Shown: piece after piece, positions 51,052-58,386 of the stretch
Layout of the letters: each line of letters opens with the position of its first letter
Numbering within the stretch: position 1 is the first letter of the stretch
The notes under the pieces: generated by a model
What the model was told of the DNA's origin: nothing
What the model saw: the letters and a program-made list of their open reading frames with translations, nothing else
Databases searched by the model: none
Assembly: GCA_045652125.1 (NCBI GenBank)
Contig: JAZRTT010000041.1
Coordinates: 1 to 59,942 of the forward strand
Length of the DNA: 59,942 nucleotides
DNA from: Avoscillospira sp045652125
Lineage (GTDB): Bacteria > Bacillota > Clostridia > Oscillospirales > Oscillospiraceae
Reading direction: 5' to 3'
Translations under genes and position numbers: made by a program

Positions 51052-52470
51052 TCAGAACCGATAATACAAAAATGCGCTGAAACCACTGCCCACCAGGGAA
51101 ATGGTGGAGAGAACCAGCAGAATTACACAAAATACATAGGTTACTGTCACATAAATTTTCTGTTTGTGTCCGCCCGGCTCCTTTTCTGCACACACAAGGC
51201 CAAAGAGTTCCCCGATCAGCCGCGGCAGAGGGGTAGAGCCAACAATGCACAATATCAAAAGGGGCAGATTGTTAATGAGCATAATGCGGGTCTGTGTATT
51301 CCAGAAACCACCGCCTGCTGCACCAAACATGGTGGCAAGTGCCTGCCCCAGCCGACCAAAATCCGTAAAATAGAACACGGTCCAACCCACAAGAATCAGC
51401 AGCAGCGTGACGATTCGGCGGAAAACCTGAGGCACTTTTTTCAGCGTGGGAAGCAGCGGTTTTTCGATCCACAACAGAAGAAAGAAATACAGGCCCCACA
51501 AAAGGAAATTCCAACTGGCACCGTGCCACAGACCTGTAAGCCCCCACGTGACCAGAAGATTAACGGTTCGGTGCCGGCGATTGCCCCCCATGGGAATATA
51601 GACATAGTCCCGGAAGAAAGAGCTCAGAGAAATGTGCCACCGACGCCAGAAATCCGTAATGGAAACCGCCATATACGGCAGGTTGAAGTTCTCCAAAAAG
51701 CGGAAACCAAAAATGCGGCCAAGGCCGATCGCCATATCGGAGTAGCCGGAAAAGTCAAAATAAATCTGGAAGGCAAACATGATCACACCCAGCCATGTAC
51801 CGATCACCGTTGCCCCGGCAAGCGGGCCGTCCAACAGTTTGGCCGCCACGCCAAAAGCATGGTCGGCAATCAGGATCTTCTTTCCAAGGCCTGTGGCAAA
51901 CCGAATGAGACCGCAGAACAGATCTTCCCGGGTCGTGCTTCGTTCCTCCATCTGTGCCTCAATATCCGCATAACGGACAATGGGGCCTGCGATCAATTGA
52001 GGAAACATGGAAATGTACATCAAAAACTTCAAAAAGGAACCCTGAACCTTTACACTTCCCCGATAGACATCCACCACATAGCTCATGGCCTGGAAGGTAA
52101 AAAAGGAAATTCCGATGGGCAGAGCGATCCGGGGCACAGACATCTGCAGCCCTGTCAGTTGATTAAATGTATCCACCAGAAGTCCGGCATATTTGAATAC
52201 ACTCAAAGCCAGAAGATTCCCCGTTACCGCAAGGACCAGGACGTGTTTTTTCTTTTTGCCTTCTGCACCGCCCAAAGCCCGGCCCACAGCATAGTTGAAT
52301 ATCGCAGAACCCACCAGCAAAAGGACATAGACAGGCTCTCCCCAGGCGTAGAATAGCAGGCTGAAGATGACCAGTATTATATTTTTAGCCTGAATGGAAC
52401 GAGCACAGAAATATGCCGTCAAACACGCAGGCAGAAACAAATACAAGAAAATCAAACTGGAAAATACCAC
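51052..52470 (-). CDS. AlgI/DltB-like membrane-bound O-acyltransferase (MBOAT)
   Basis: A 472-residue polytopic membrane enzyme that moves acyl groups across the membrane for O-acetylation of a surface polymer. Signatures: VVFSSLIFLYLFLP at the start, FSLLFYAWGEP, PIGISFFTFQAMSYVVDVYRG, PQLIAGPIVRY, FDFSGYSDMAIGLGRIFGF, ITDFWRRWHISLSSFFRDYVYIPMGGNRR and the catalytic histidine in GLTGLWHGASWNFLLWG. The likely start is GTG at 52470 with TTGGAG; an upstream in-frame start lacks a site and family similarity. It precedes the DHHW gene by 15 bases. Confidence 0.92.
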   Translation of the reverse strand: MVFSSLIFLYLFLPACLTAYFCARSIQAKNIILVIFSLLFYAWGEPVYVLLLVGSAIFNYAVGRALGGAEGKKKKHVLVLAVTGNLLALSVFKYAGLLVDTFNQLTGLQMSVPRIALPIGISFFTFQAMSYVVDVYRGSVKVQGSFLKFLMYISMFPQLIAGPIVRYADIEAQMEERSTTREDLFCGLIRFATGLGKKILIADHAFGVAAKLLDGPLAGATVIGTWLGVIMFAFQIYFDFSGYSDMAIGLGRIFGFRFLENFNLPYMAVSITDFWRRWHISLSSFFRDYVYIPMGGNRRHRTVNLLVTWGLTGLWHGASWNFLLWGLYFFLLLWIEKPLLPTLKKVPQVFRRIVTLLLILVGWTVFYFTDFGRLGQALATMFGAAGGGFWNTQTRIMLINNLPLLILCIVGSTPLPRLIGELFGLVCAEKEPGGHKQKIYVTVTYVFCVILLVLSTISLVGSGFSAFLYYRF

Positions 52471-52524
52471 GGCTTTAATCTCCAACAAAGCATTTACATA
52501 ATTTCTGCTCTTATAATCTATCAA

Positions 52525-52768
52525 ACTCCTTTCTCTTTTGCAAGACCTTTTTCAACAATTTTCTACACAAAATTCACAGGATGACAAAAATGTAATATTT
52601 TATGACGATATTATGACAAAATAATTACATTTTTCAAAGTTTTGGAAACAGAGTGCCCTTCATGACAAGCTCTTCCATTGCGTTTTATTGAATTGACATA
52701 ATCTATTCCATAATTATATGCTCTTTTGTTCCGAACCAAAAGAGGCGATAACTTTTCCCACGCCGCCC
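52525..52768. promoter_or_regulatory. AT-rich divergent control region between the algI-like and deoR genes
   Basis: On the minus strand TTGAAA and TAATAT with an 18-base spacer (about 52635-52606) can drive the acetylation operon. ATGAC recurs at 52581, 52602 and 52613 (plus strand), and AAAAATGTAAT/ATTACATTTTT form an 11-base inverted repeat (52586-52634). On the plus strand a TTGACA box lies near 52694, not obviously needed by a gene. No ORF is supported. Confidence 0.45.
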
Positions 52769-52797
52769 TTGAATTTCAAAAACAATCATGCTATAAT
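52769..52797 (+). promoter_or_regulatory. Promoter of the DeoR-family gene
   Basis: TTGAAT (52769-52774), 17-base spacer, TATAAT (52792-52797). Downstream TGTGTG (52808-52813) and CACACA (52824-52829) form an inverted repeat with a 10-base gap, a candidate autoregulatory operator. Confidence 0.75.
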
Positions 52798-52849
52798 TGT
52801 GTTGATTTGTGTGGTTTTTGTATCACACAGGCAAAGGAGACGGAATTCC

Positions 52850-53617
52850 ATGCTTGCAATCGAAAGAAAAAATGAAATATTAAATAAACTTCGTCTGGAA
52901 CAGCGTGTTTTGGTCAGCGAACTGTCCCTGCATTACGGTGTCACAGAAGAAACGATACGCCGGGATCTGGATAAGCTGGAAAAAGAGGGCTATGCAACCA
53001 AAACCTACGGCGGTGCCATATGGGGAAACAGTCTCAAAACCGATCTGAGTTATACCATCCGCAATAAAACCAATGTGGAAGCAAAAACCGCCATCGCCAG
53101 AACCATCAGCTCCATGATTCATGACGGGGATCATCTGATGCTGGACGACAGTTCTACCTCCCTGTTTGTTGCCAAACATTTGAAAGACAAAAAAAATCTG
53201 ACGGTCATTACCTACTCCGTAGAGATCGTGATGGAACTTTCCGGCGTGGAGGGGTTCACCATTTTGTGTACCGGTGGCCAGCTCCGCCCCACCTCTCTGG
53301 CTCTGGACGGATTTCAGGTCCCCCAGATCCTTTCCAAGTATCATGTGGATAAGGCCATTATCTCCTGTAAAGGCATCGACCCTCAGGCCGGTATTACAGA
53401 CTCTGCCGAGCAGAACTCCCTGTCCAAACAGGCTATGATTCGTGCCGCACGCCAGACCATTCTGGCTCTGGATGACAGCAAATTCGACAAGATCGCCTTT
53501 ACACAGGTAGCGCCGCTTCAGGATGTCCAGACCATTGTGACCAATCGCCGCCCCGATGACCAATGGCTGCAGTTCTTTTTGGACCATGAGCTGTCCTGCC
53601 TGTATTCCGAAGCTTGA
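52850..53617 (+). CDS. DeoR-family transcriptional regulator of sugar metabolism
   Basis: A 255-residue repressor. The DeoR helix-turn-helix is at residues 1-57 (ERKNEILNKLRLEQRVLVSELSLHYGVTEETIRRDLDKLEKEG). The sensor domain is a DeoRC isomerase-like fold with DDSSTSLFVAKHL (phosphosugar loop), TGGQLRP and CKGIDPQAGITD, motifs shared across the family, so the effector is probably a sugar phosphate. The start is ATG at 52850 with AAAGGAG. The convergent neighbour is rpiB; no sugar operon directly adjoins it, so the target is unknown. Confidence 0.9.
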   Translation: MLAIERKNEILNKLRLEQRVLVSELSLHYGVTEETIRRDLDKLEKEGYATKTYGGAIWGNSLKTDLSYTIRNKTNVEAKTAIARTISSMIHDGDHLMLDDSSTSLFVAKHLKDKKNLTVITYSVEIVMELSGVEGFTILCTGGQLRPTSLALDGFQVPQILSKYHVDKAIISCKGIDPQAGITDSAEQNSLSKQAMIRAARQTILALDDSKFDKIAFTQVAPLQDVQTIVTNRRPDDQWLQFFLDHELSCLYSEA

Positions 53618-53631
53618 TTCTCATTGACAAA

Positions 53632-53661
53632 AAAGTGCCATCCCAAAAGGGATGGCACTTT
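53632..53661. terminator. Bidirectional terminator between deoR-like and rpiB
   Basis: AAAGTGCCATCCC, loop AAAA, GGGATGGCACTTT with A/T flanks, between convergent stops at 53617 and 53680. Confidence 0.9.
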
Positions 53662-53679
53662 CTTATCCATTATTTCTTT

Positions 53680-54114
53680 TTATTTTTCCAAAGCCATGAT
53701 CTTATCCACGCGGCGCTGATGGCGGCCGCCCTCAAATTCTGTGCCCAGCCAGGTATCCACGATCTCCAGCGCCAGCATTTCTCCCACCACTCCGGCACCA
53801 ATGGCCATCATGTTGGTATCATTATGCTGCCGGGTCAGGCGGGCAGACATTACATCAGAGAGCAGCGCGCAGCGAATTCCGGCCACCTTATTGGCAGTAA
53901 TGGACACACCAATGCCGGTGGTACAAAGGACAATGCCCCGGTCACATTCCCCTGCGGCAACCGCCTGTGCTGCAGGTGCGGCAAAATCCGGATAATCACA
54001 GCTATCCAAAGAATAGGTGCCAAAATCCTTGTATTCCAGCCCCTTTTTCTCCAGATGGGTTTTCAGCTTTTCTTTCAGGGCAAATGCGCCGTGGTCACAG
54101 GCAATGGCGATCAT
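53680..54114 (-). CDS. rpiB: Ribose-5-phosphate isomerase B
   Basis: Interconverts ribose 5-phosphate and ribulose 5-phosphate (some RpiB/LacAB members take other sugars). The 144 residues show IAIACDHGAFALKE, the thiol of RGIVLCTTGIGVSITANKVAGIRCALLSD, and RQHNDTNMMAIGAGVVG. The start is the ATG at 54114, about 9 bases from GGAGG. It could also supply ribose 5-phosphate for PRPP used by the purine operon. Confidence 0.94.
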   Translation of the reverse strand: MIAIACDHGAFALKEKLKTHLEKKGLEYKDFGTYSLDSCDYPDFAAPAAQAVAAGECDRGIVLCTTGIGVSITANKVAGIRCALLSDVMSARLTRQHNDTNMMAIGAGVVGEMLALEIVDTWLGTEFEGGRHQRRVDKIMALEK

Positions 54115-54309
54115 AATAGAATCCTCCGTTTGTTTTTTCTTCATTATAGCCGATACGGTTCAAAATAACAAGCACCATCTGCCGGCGGTATTCTGGCCTT
54201 ATAATTTATTATGAAACTGACTATTTAATTAGGGCCAGTTTCCCCTATAATAGGCATATACCAATTCTTACCGACTCAGCCGGTTTTCAAAAAGAAAAGA
54301 GGACATACT

Positions 54310-55146
54310 GTGGCTTATCCGAAAATTTTGACCATTCAGGACATTTCCTGTGTCGGCCAGTGCTCCCTCACGGTAGCACTCCCCATTCTTTCTGTCTGCG
54401 GTATCGAAACCTGCATTCTGCCCTCCGCTGTACTGTCTACCCATACGGCAGGGTTCAGCGGCTATACCTTCCGGGATCTGACGGAAGATATCCCGGACAT
54501 CCGCTCCCACTGGGTCAAAGAAGGTATCACCTTTGATGCGATCTACACCGGGTATTTGGGCAGCGAAAAGCAGATCACCTATATCGCAGAGCTTTTCCGT
54601 GACACATTGAAGCCGGGCGGTTTGAAAATTGTGGACCCTGCCATGGCGGATAACGGCAGCCTCTACCCGGGATTTGATGAGGCCTTTGTCCAAGCCATGG
54701 GCAGTCTTTGCGTGCTGGCTGACTATATTGTACCGAATATTACAGAAGCCTGCCTCCTGACGCAGACAGAATATAAGCCTCAATATGACAGAGCTTACAT
54801 TGATCTGCTTCTGGCCCGCCTGACACAGAAGGGCTGCAAAAATGTGATCCTGACCGGTGTTTCCTATGCCCCCGGGACCACCGGCGTGGTGGTTTTTGAA
54901 AACAACAGCTACGCCTATTATGCCCACAAAAAAGCGGAAAACGGTTGTCACGGCACAGGCGATATCTACGCCTCCGCCTTTGTCGGCGCTCTGGTTCAGG
55001 GCAAATGTGCCTTTGATGCCGCAAAAATCGCAGCCGATTACACTTTGGACTGCATCAATACAACTGCCAAGATGGAAAACCACTGGTACGGTGCGGCCTT
55101 CGAGCCTGTACTTCCCAAGCTGGCCGGGTATCTGCGGGAAGAATAA
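54310..55146 (+). CDS. Pyridoxamine/pyridoxal kinase (PdxY-like)
   Basis: A 278-residue ribokinase-superfamily kinase that phosphorylates B6 vitamers to give PLP precursors. Visible: ILTIQDISCVGQCSLTVALPIL, LPSAVLSTHTAGF, IYTGYLGSEKQ, VDPAMADNGSLYPGF and the GTGD anion hole in NGCHGTGDIYASAF with catalytic Asp near residue 222. Start codon is GTG at 54310, after AGAGGACAT. Two TATAAT boxes lie upstream at about 54197 and 54246, the nearer flanked by the inverted pair GAAACTG/CAGTTTC. PLP-dependent enzymes lysA and the aldolase-like gene are elsewhere in the window. Confidence 0.92.
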   Translation: MAYPKILTIQDISCVGQCSLTVALPILSVCGIETCILPSAVLSTHTAGFSGYTFRDLTEDIPDIRSHWVKEGITFDAIYTGYLGSEKQITYIAELFRDTLKPGGLKIVDPAMADNGSLYPGFDEAFVQAMGSLCVLADYIVPNITEACLLTQTEYKPQYDRAYIDLLLARLTQKGCKNVILTGVSYAPGTTGVVVFENNSYAYYAHKKAENGCHGTGDIYASAFVGALVQGKCAFDAAKIAADYTLDCINTTAKMENHWYGAAFEPVLPKLAGYLREE

Positions 55147-55156
55147 TTGGAAAAAA

Positions 55157-55186
55157 CGTGTCATCCTGAAGGATGACACGCTTTTT
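55157..55186. terminator. Bidirectional terminator between the B6 kinase and mnmG
   Basis: CGTGTCATCC, loop TGAA, GGATGACACG with T6 on the plus side and A6 on the other; convergent stops are at 55146 and 55186. Confidence 0.92.
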
Positions 55187-57060
55187 TATGATTTTTTGTG
55201 CTGTTCCAGCCAGATGAGCAGCACAGCCACATCAGCGGGACTGACACCGGAAATACGGCTGGCCTGACCCACAGATACGGGACGAATCTGCTGGAGTTTC
55301 TCCCGCGCTTCCACCCGAAGGCCGCTGATGGACAAATAGTCCGCATCTTCAGGTAAAAGCCGGCTTTCCGCTTTCTGAAATTCAGCCACCTGCTTCTGCT
55401 GCCGGGCAATATAGCCCTCGTACTTCAGTTGAATCTCCACCTGCTCCGTCACAGCTTTGGGCAGGGTCGGCCGGGTCCCGTCAAACTCTGCCAGCAGGTC
55501 ATAGCCGATCTGCGGTCTGCGTACCAGATCAGCCATCCGGGCAGAGCCCTGCACCGGTGTGGTTCCGTTGGCAGTCAGAAGTGCATTGAGAGCTTCGCTT
55601 TCTGCTGCACCGCAGCTCTCCAGCCGGGCAATTTCCCGCTCCACAGCGGCATATTTTTCCTCCACCGCCCGGAATGTCTCCTCCGGCACCAGCCCCAGCT
55701 TATACCCGATATAGCTCAGTCTGCGGTCTGCATTGTCCTGCCGATGGAGCAGCCGATACTCTGACCGGGAAGTCATGATTCGATAAGGTTCTTCCGTCCC
55801 CTTGGTCACCAGATCGTCGATCAGCGTGCCGATATAGCACTGGGAACGCCGGAGAATCAGTGGTTCCTTTCCCTGCAGCTTCAGCGCTGCATTGACACCT
55901 GCCACAAAGCCCTGCACCGCTGCCTCCTCATAGCCGGAGGATCCGTTGAACTGTCCGGCACCGTATAGGCCGGAAACCTTTTTTGTCTCCAGCGTAGGCA
56001 GCAATTCCGTAGGATCGACGCAATCGTACTCAATGGCATAGGCCGGCCGCATCATCTCCGCTTTCTCCAGCCCCTCGATGGAATGGAGCACCTCCAACTG
56101 TACGTCCTCCGGCAGACTGGAACTCAGACCCTGAATATACAGTTCATCTGTTCCCAGCCCCGTTGGTTCAATGAACAGCTGATGCCGGGGCTTGTCCGGA
56201 AACCGGTCGATCTTGGTTTCGATAGAGGGACAGTACCGCGGCCCCACGCTTTCGATGGTACCGTTAAAGAGCGGGCTGCGGTGGAAGTTGGCCTTGATGA
56301 TATCATGGGTGCGCTCATTGGTATAAGTGAGCCAGCAGACGGCACGGTTCTCCAAAGGATGCTCCGTCCGGAAGGAGAAAGGCACCGGGTCTTCATCACC
56401 CGGCTGCAGTTCCATTTTGGAATAATCCACACTTCGGGCATTGATACGGGGCGGTGTGCCGGTCTTGAACCTGCGCATGGAAAGCCCCATTTCCGTCAAC
56501 CTGTCTGTCAGAAACAGTCCCGGATGCATTCCATCGGGGCCGGAGGCATAGACGCAGTCGCCGGTAATGACGGCAGCGTTGAGGTAAGTACCGGAGCAAA
56601 TGATGGCGGCCTTTACTTCGTAAATTGCCCCCAGACGGGTGACAACAGCGGATACTTTTCCGTCTCTGAGACGGATATCCGTAACCATAGCCTGCTTTAA
56701 GTCCAGATTTTCCTGCTGCTCCAGAACCCGTTTCATATCCTCCTGATACTTCCGCCGGTCCGCCTGTGCCCGGAGAGAGTGGACCGCAGGACCTTTGCCC
56801 CGATTGAGCATTCGGTATTGGATGCAGCAGCGGTCTGCCGCCTTTCCCATCTCACCGCCCAGCGCATCCAGTTCCCGCACCAAATGCCCCTTTCCTGTGC
56901 CGCCAATGGCCGGATTGCAAGGCATATTTCCCACAGCATCCAGATTGATGGTAAAAACTACAGTCTTCAGGCCCATCCGTGCAGCAGCCAAAGCCGCCTC
57001 GATCCCGGCATGACCGGCTCCTATGACCGCAATATCATATTGTCCAGCAAAATACTCCAT
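55186..57060 (-). CDS. mnmG: MnmG (GidA), tRNA uridine-34 carboxymethylaminomethyl modification enzyme
   Basis: With MnmE it installs the cmnm5 group on U34 of tRNAs such as tRNA-Leu(UAA), which is encoded at the end of this window. The 624-residue FAD protein has the dinucleotide motif YDIAVIGAGHAGIEAALAAARMG at the N-terminus, NPAIGGTGKGHLVRELDALGG (signature 1), GTYLNAAVITG and YIGTLIDDLVTKGTEEPYRIMTSRSE (signature 2). The start is ATG at 57060; a longer in-frame reading to 57180 lacks family similarity. Confidence 0.96.
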   Translation of the reverse strand: MEYFAGQYDIAVIGAGHAGIEAALAAARMGLKTVVFTINLDAVGNMPCNPAIGGTGKGHLVRELDALGGEMGKAADRCCIQYRMLNRGKGPAVHSLRAQADRRKYQEDMKRVLEQQENLDLKQAMVTDIRLRDGKVSAVVTRLGAIYEVKAAIICSGTYLNAAVITGDCVYASGPDGMHPGLFLTDRLTEMGLSMRRFKTGTPPRINARSVDYSKMELQPGDEDPVPFSFRTEHPLENRAVCWLTYTNERTHDIIKANFHRSPLFNGTIESVGPRYCPSIETKIDRFPDKPRHQLFIEPTGLGTDELYIQGLSSSLPEDVQLEVLHSIEGLEKAEMMRPAYAIEYDCVDPTELLPTLETKKVSGLYGAGQFNGSSGYEEAAVQGFVAGVNAALKLQGKEPLILRRSQCYIGTLIDDLVTKGTEEPYRIMTSRSEYRLLHRQDNADRRLSYIGYKLGLVPEETFRAVEEKYAAVEREIARLESCGAAESEALNALLTANGTTPVQGSARMADLVRRPQIGYDLLAEFDGTRPTLPKAVTEQVEIQLKYEGYIARQQKQVAEFQKAESRLLPEDADYLSISGLRVEAREKLQQIRPVSVGQASRISGVSPADVAVLLIWLEQHKKS

Positions 57061-57196
57061 GATCCTGCCCTCGATTACATATAATAGCAACTTATTATAG
57101 CAAATCCCCGGCTTCTTGGCAATGACCCTCAAATATTTTTCCCGCTGCCGACACCGTTTGACAGCTTTCTCTTCCGGCACTTGCTATACTGATACC

Positions 57197-57276
57197 ACAG
57201 CCTTACCAAAGGACGAGTTTCCCATATCCCCGTCCAGGTTTTTGATTGCCCGGAGTGCTTCTCCGGGTCTTTTTTT
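57197..57276 (+). ncRNA. Candidate small RNA between mnmG and tadA
   Basis: An extended -10 promoter TGCTATACT (57183-57190), with TTGACA 21 bases upstream (57158-57163), predicts a transcript of about 80 bases. It ends in a textbook terminator: CCCGGAG, 5-base loop, CTCCGGG, then TCTTTTTTT (57249-57276). Internally CCTT/AAGG (57201-57212) and GGACG/CGTCC (57211-57235) compete for pairing. No open reading frame with a ribosome site is present. The next gene, tadA, has its own promoter after the terminator, so this is an independent unit rather than a leader. I do not recognise its family; it lacks the SRP RNA core. Confidence 0.55.
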
Positions 57277-57277
57277 A

Positions 57278-57306
57278 TTGACCTTTTCCCGTGTTTTCGT
57301 TATGAT
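57278..57306 (+). promoter_or_regulatory. Promoter of tadA
   Basis: TTGACC (57278-57283), 17-base spacer, TATGAT (57301-57306), two bases after the terminator T-run of the candidate small RNA. Confidence 0.75.
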
Positions 57307-57323
57307 AGCCATGAGGTGATACC

Positions 57324-57800
57324 ATGGACGAACAAATGATGCTGGAAGCCCTTGCTCTGGCTGCTGAAGCTGCAAAGGACGGAGAAGTCCCCGTAGGCTG
57401 CGTCATCACCCTGAACGATAAAATTATCGGCAGAGGCAGAAATCGCCGGGAAACAGGAAAGAATGCCCTTGCCCACGCAGAAATTGAAGCCATCCATGAA
57501 GCCTGCCAAACATTGGGCGGCTGGCGGCTGTGGCAATGCACCCTCTATGTGACACTGGAGCCCTGCCCCATGTGTGCCGGTGCCATCATCAATGCCCGAA
57601 TTCCACGGGTGGTCTACGGCGGCAAAGATGTCCGTTTTGGTGCCTGCGGCTCTGTAACGGATCTGTTTGCCATGCCCTTCAACCACCGCCCGGAGGTGGA
57701 AAGTGGTCTGATGGAAAAAGAATGTCTGGCTCTTTTACAGGAATTTTTTCAAACGCTCCGCAAGAAACGCAAGAAAAAACAATCGGATTTTATCCTTTAA
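57324..57800 (+). CDS. tadA: tRNA-specific adenosine deaminase
   Basis: Deaminates A34 of tRNA-Arg(ACG) to inosine. The 158-residue zinc enzyme has the catalytic HAEIEAI (about residues 52-58; zinc His and proton-shuttling Glu) and PCPMCAGAI (zinc cysteines), plus the family RIPRVVYGGKD and the C-terminal basic tail RKKRKKKQ. Start ATG with TGAGGTG. Confidence 0.96.
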   Translation: MDEQMMLEALALAAEAAKDGEVPVGCVITLNDKIIGRGRNRRETGKNALAHAEIEAIHEACQTLGGWRLWQCTLYVTLEPCPMCAGAIINARIPRVVYGGKDVRFGACGSVTDLFAMPFNHRPEVESGLMEKECLALLQEFFQTLRKKRKKKQSDFIL

Positions 57801-57860
57801 TAAAAACGATCTATAACATATCAAAACTCCGATCCACCGATATGCCGGTGTGTCGGAGTT

Positions 57861-58058
57861 TTATTTCTTGTATTCTGCAATATCTTCCAGCTGACAGTCT
57901 AAAATCTCGCAAAGCTGACTGAGTGTATGGGTACTGATATTTTCATTCTTCCGCAGACGGTCAAGCTGGCCGGAGCTGACGCCGTATTCCTTCATCAACC
58001 GATATTGGGTAATGCCTTTTTCTTTCATGGTAGCCCACAAGCGATCAAAGACGATCAT
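57861..58058 (-). CDS. Small XRE-family helix-turn-helix regulator
   Basis: A 65-residue Cro/CI-type DNA-binding protein: LWATMKEKGITQYRLMKEYGVSSGQLDRLRKNENISTHTLSQLCEILDCQLEDIAEY, i.e. one HTH-3 domain with almost nothing else. The start is ATG at 58058, 8 bases after GGTGG. Upstream, a palindrome at 58091-58106 separates it from the divergent 58-residue gene, which suggests autoregulation and joint control. Confidence 0.88.
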   Translation of the reverse strand: MIVFDRLWATMKEKGITQYRLMKEYGVSSGQLDRLRKNENISTHTLSQLCEILDCQLEDIAEYKK

Positions 58059-58090
58059 CAAACTCACCACCTTGTAAAGGATAGTATTAG

Positions 58091-58106
58091 CTTACAATCA
58101 TGTAAG
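58091..58106. promoter_or_regulatory. Palindromic operator CTTACA-N4-TGTAAG
   Basis: A 6+4+6 perfect inverted repeat located between the XRE gene and the divergent small gene, just upstream of the latter's -35 box (58111). A related half site, CTTTACAAGG, lies at about 58071-58080 near the XRE ribosome site. Confidence 0.65.
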
Positions 58107-58110
58107 TATG

Positions 58111-58139
58111 TTGAAAATCGCCCGTATTCGGGCTATGTT
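58111..58139 (+). promoter_or_regulatory. Promoter of the 58-residue gene
   Basis: TTGAAA (58111-58116), 17-base spacer, TATGTT (58134-58139). The spacer contains the perfect hairpin GCCCG-TATT-CGGGC. Confidence 0.55.
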
Positions 58140-58166
58140 GAAATTAGAAAATTGTTTGGAGGCGGC

Positions 58167-58343
58167 ATGATGGAAAAGAATGTACAGATGATTTATAAGC
58201 GACCCTATCTGCTTTTGTTTCATCATATTTCCATGGCATTGGAGGCTATGGAGGAGATGGATTTTGGAAAAGCAAAAAAGCTGCTGATGGAGGGACAGAT
58301 CAAGGCAGAAGAGGTTTATTTGGAAGAAACGGATCCGAAATAA
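58167..58343 (+). CDS. Small conserved-type protein of unknown function (58 residues)
   Basis: Starts ATGATG at 58167 behind TTTGGAGGCGG. The product is an amphipathic, mostly helical, acidic protein: MIYKRPYLLLFHHISMALEA, then a Met/Glu-rich helix and GQIKAEEVYLEE near the end. Short proteins with this ALEAM...A..L..GQ..AEE.Y pattern occur widely in Firmicutes, often near mobile elements (general knowledge; not checked). No function is known to me. Divergent from the XRE regulator across a palindrome and followed by a terminator. Confidence 0.75.
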   Translation: MMEKNVQMIYKRPYLLLFHHISMALEAMEEMDFGKAKKLLMEGQIKAEEVYLEETDPK

Positions 58344-58345
58344 AA

Positions 58346-58374
58346 AACACGCTCTCACGATGTGAGAGCGTGTT
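58346..58374. terminator. Bidirectional terminator between the small gene and the symporter
   Basis: AACACGCTCTCAC, loop GAT, GTGAGAGCGTGTT: a 13-base stem, with the T-run on the minus strand for the symporter gene ending at 58387. Confidence 0.9.
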
Positions 58375-58386
58375 GGATGTTATTGT

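Noticed and set aside
57158..57320. SRP RNA (ffs) in the tadA upstream gap
   Set aside because: The universal GGAA tetraloop helix with the AGCAGCCAAGGCA strand is absent, so the RNA there is left as unidentified.
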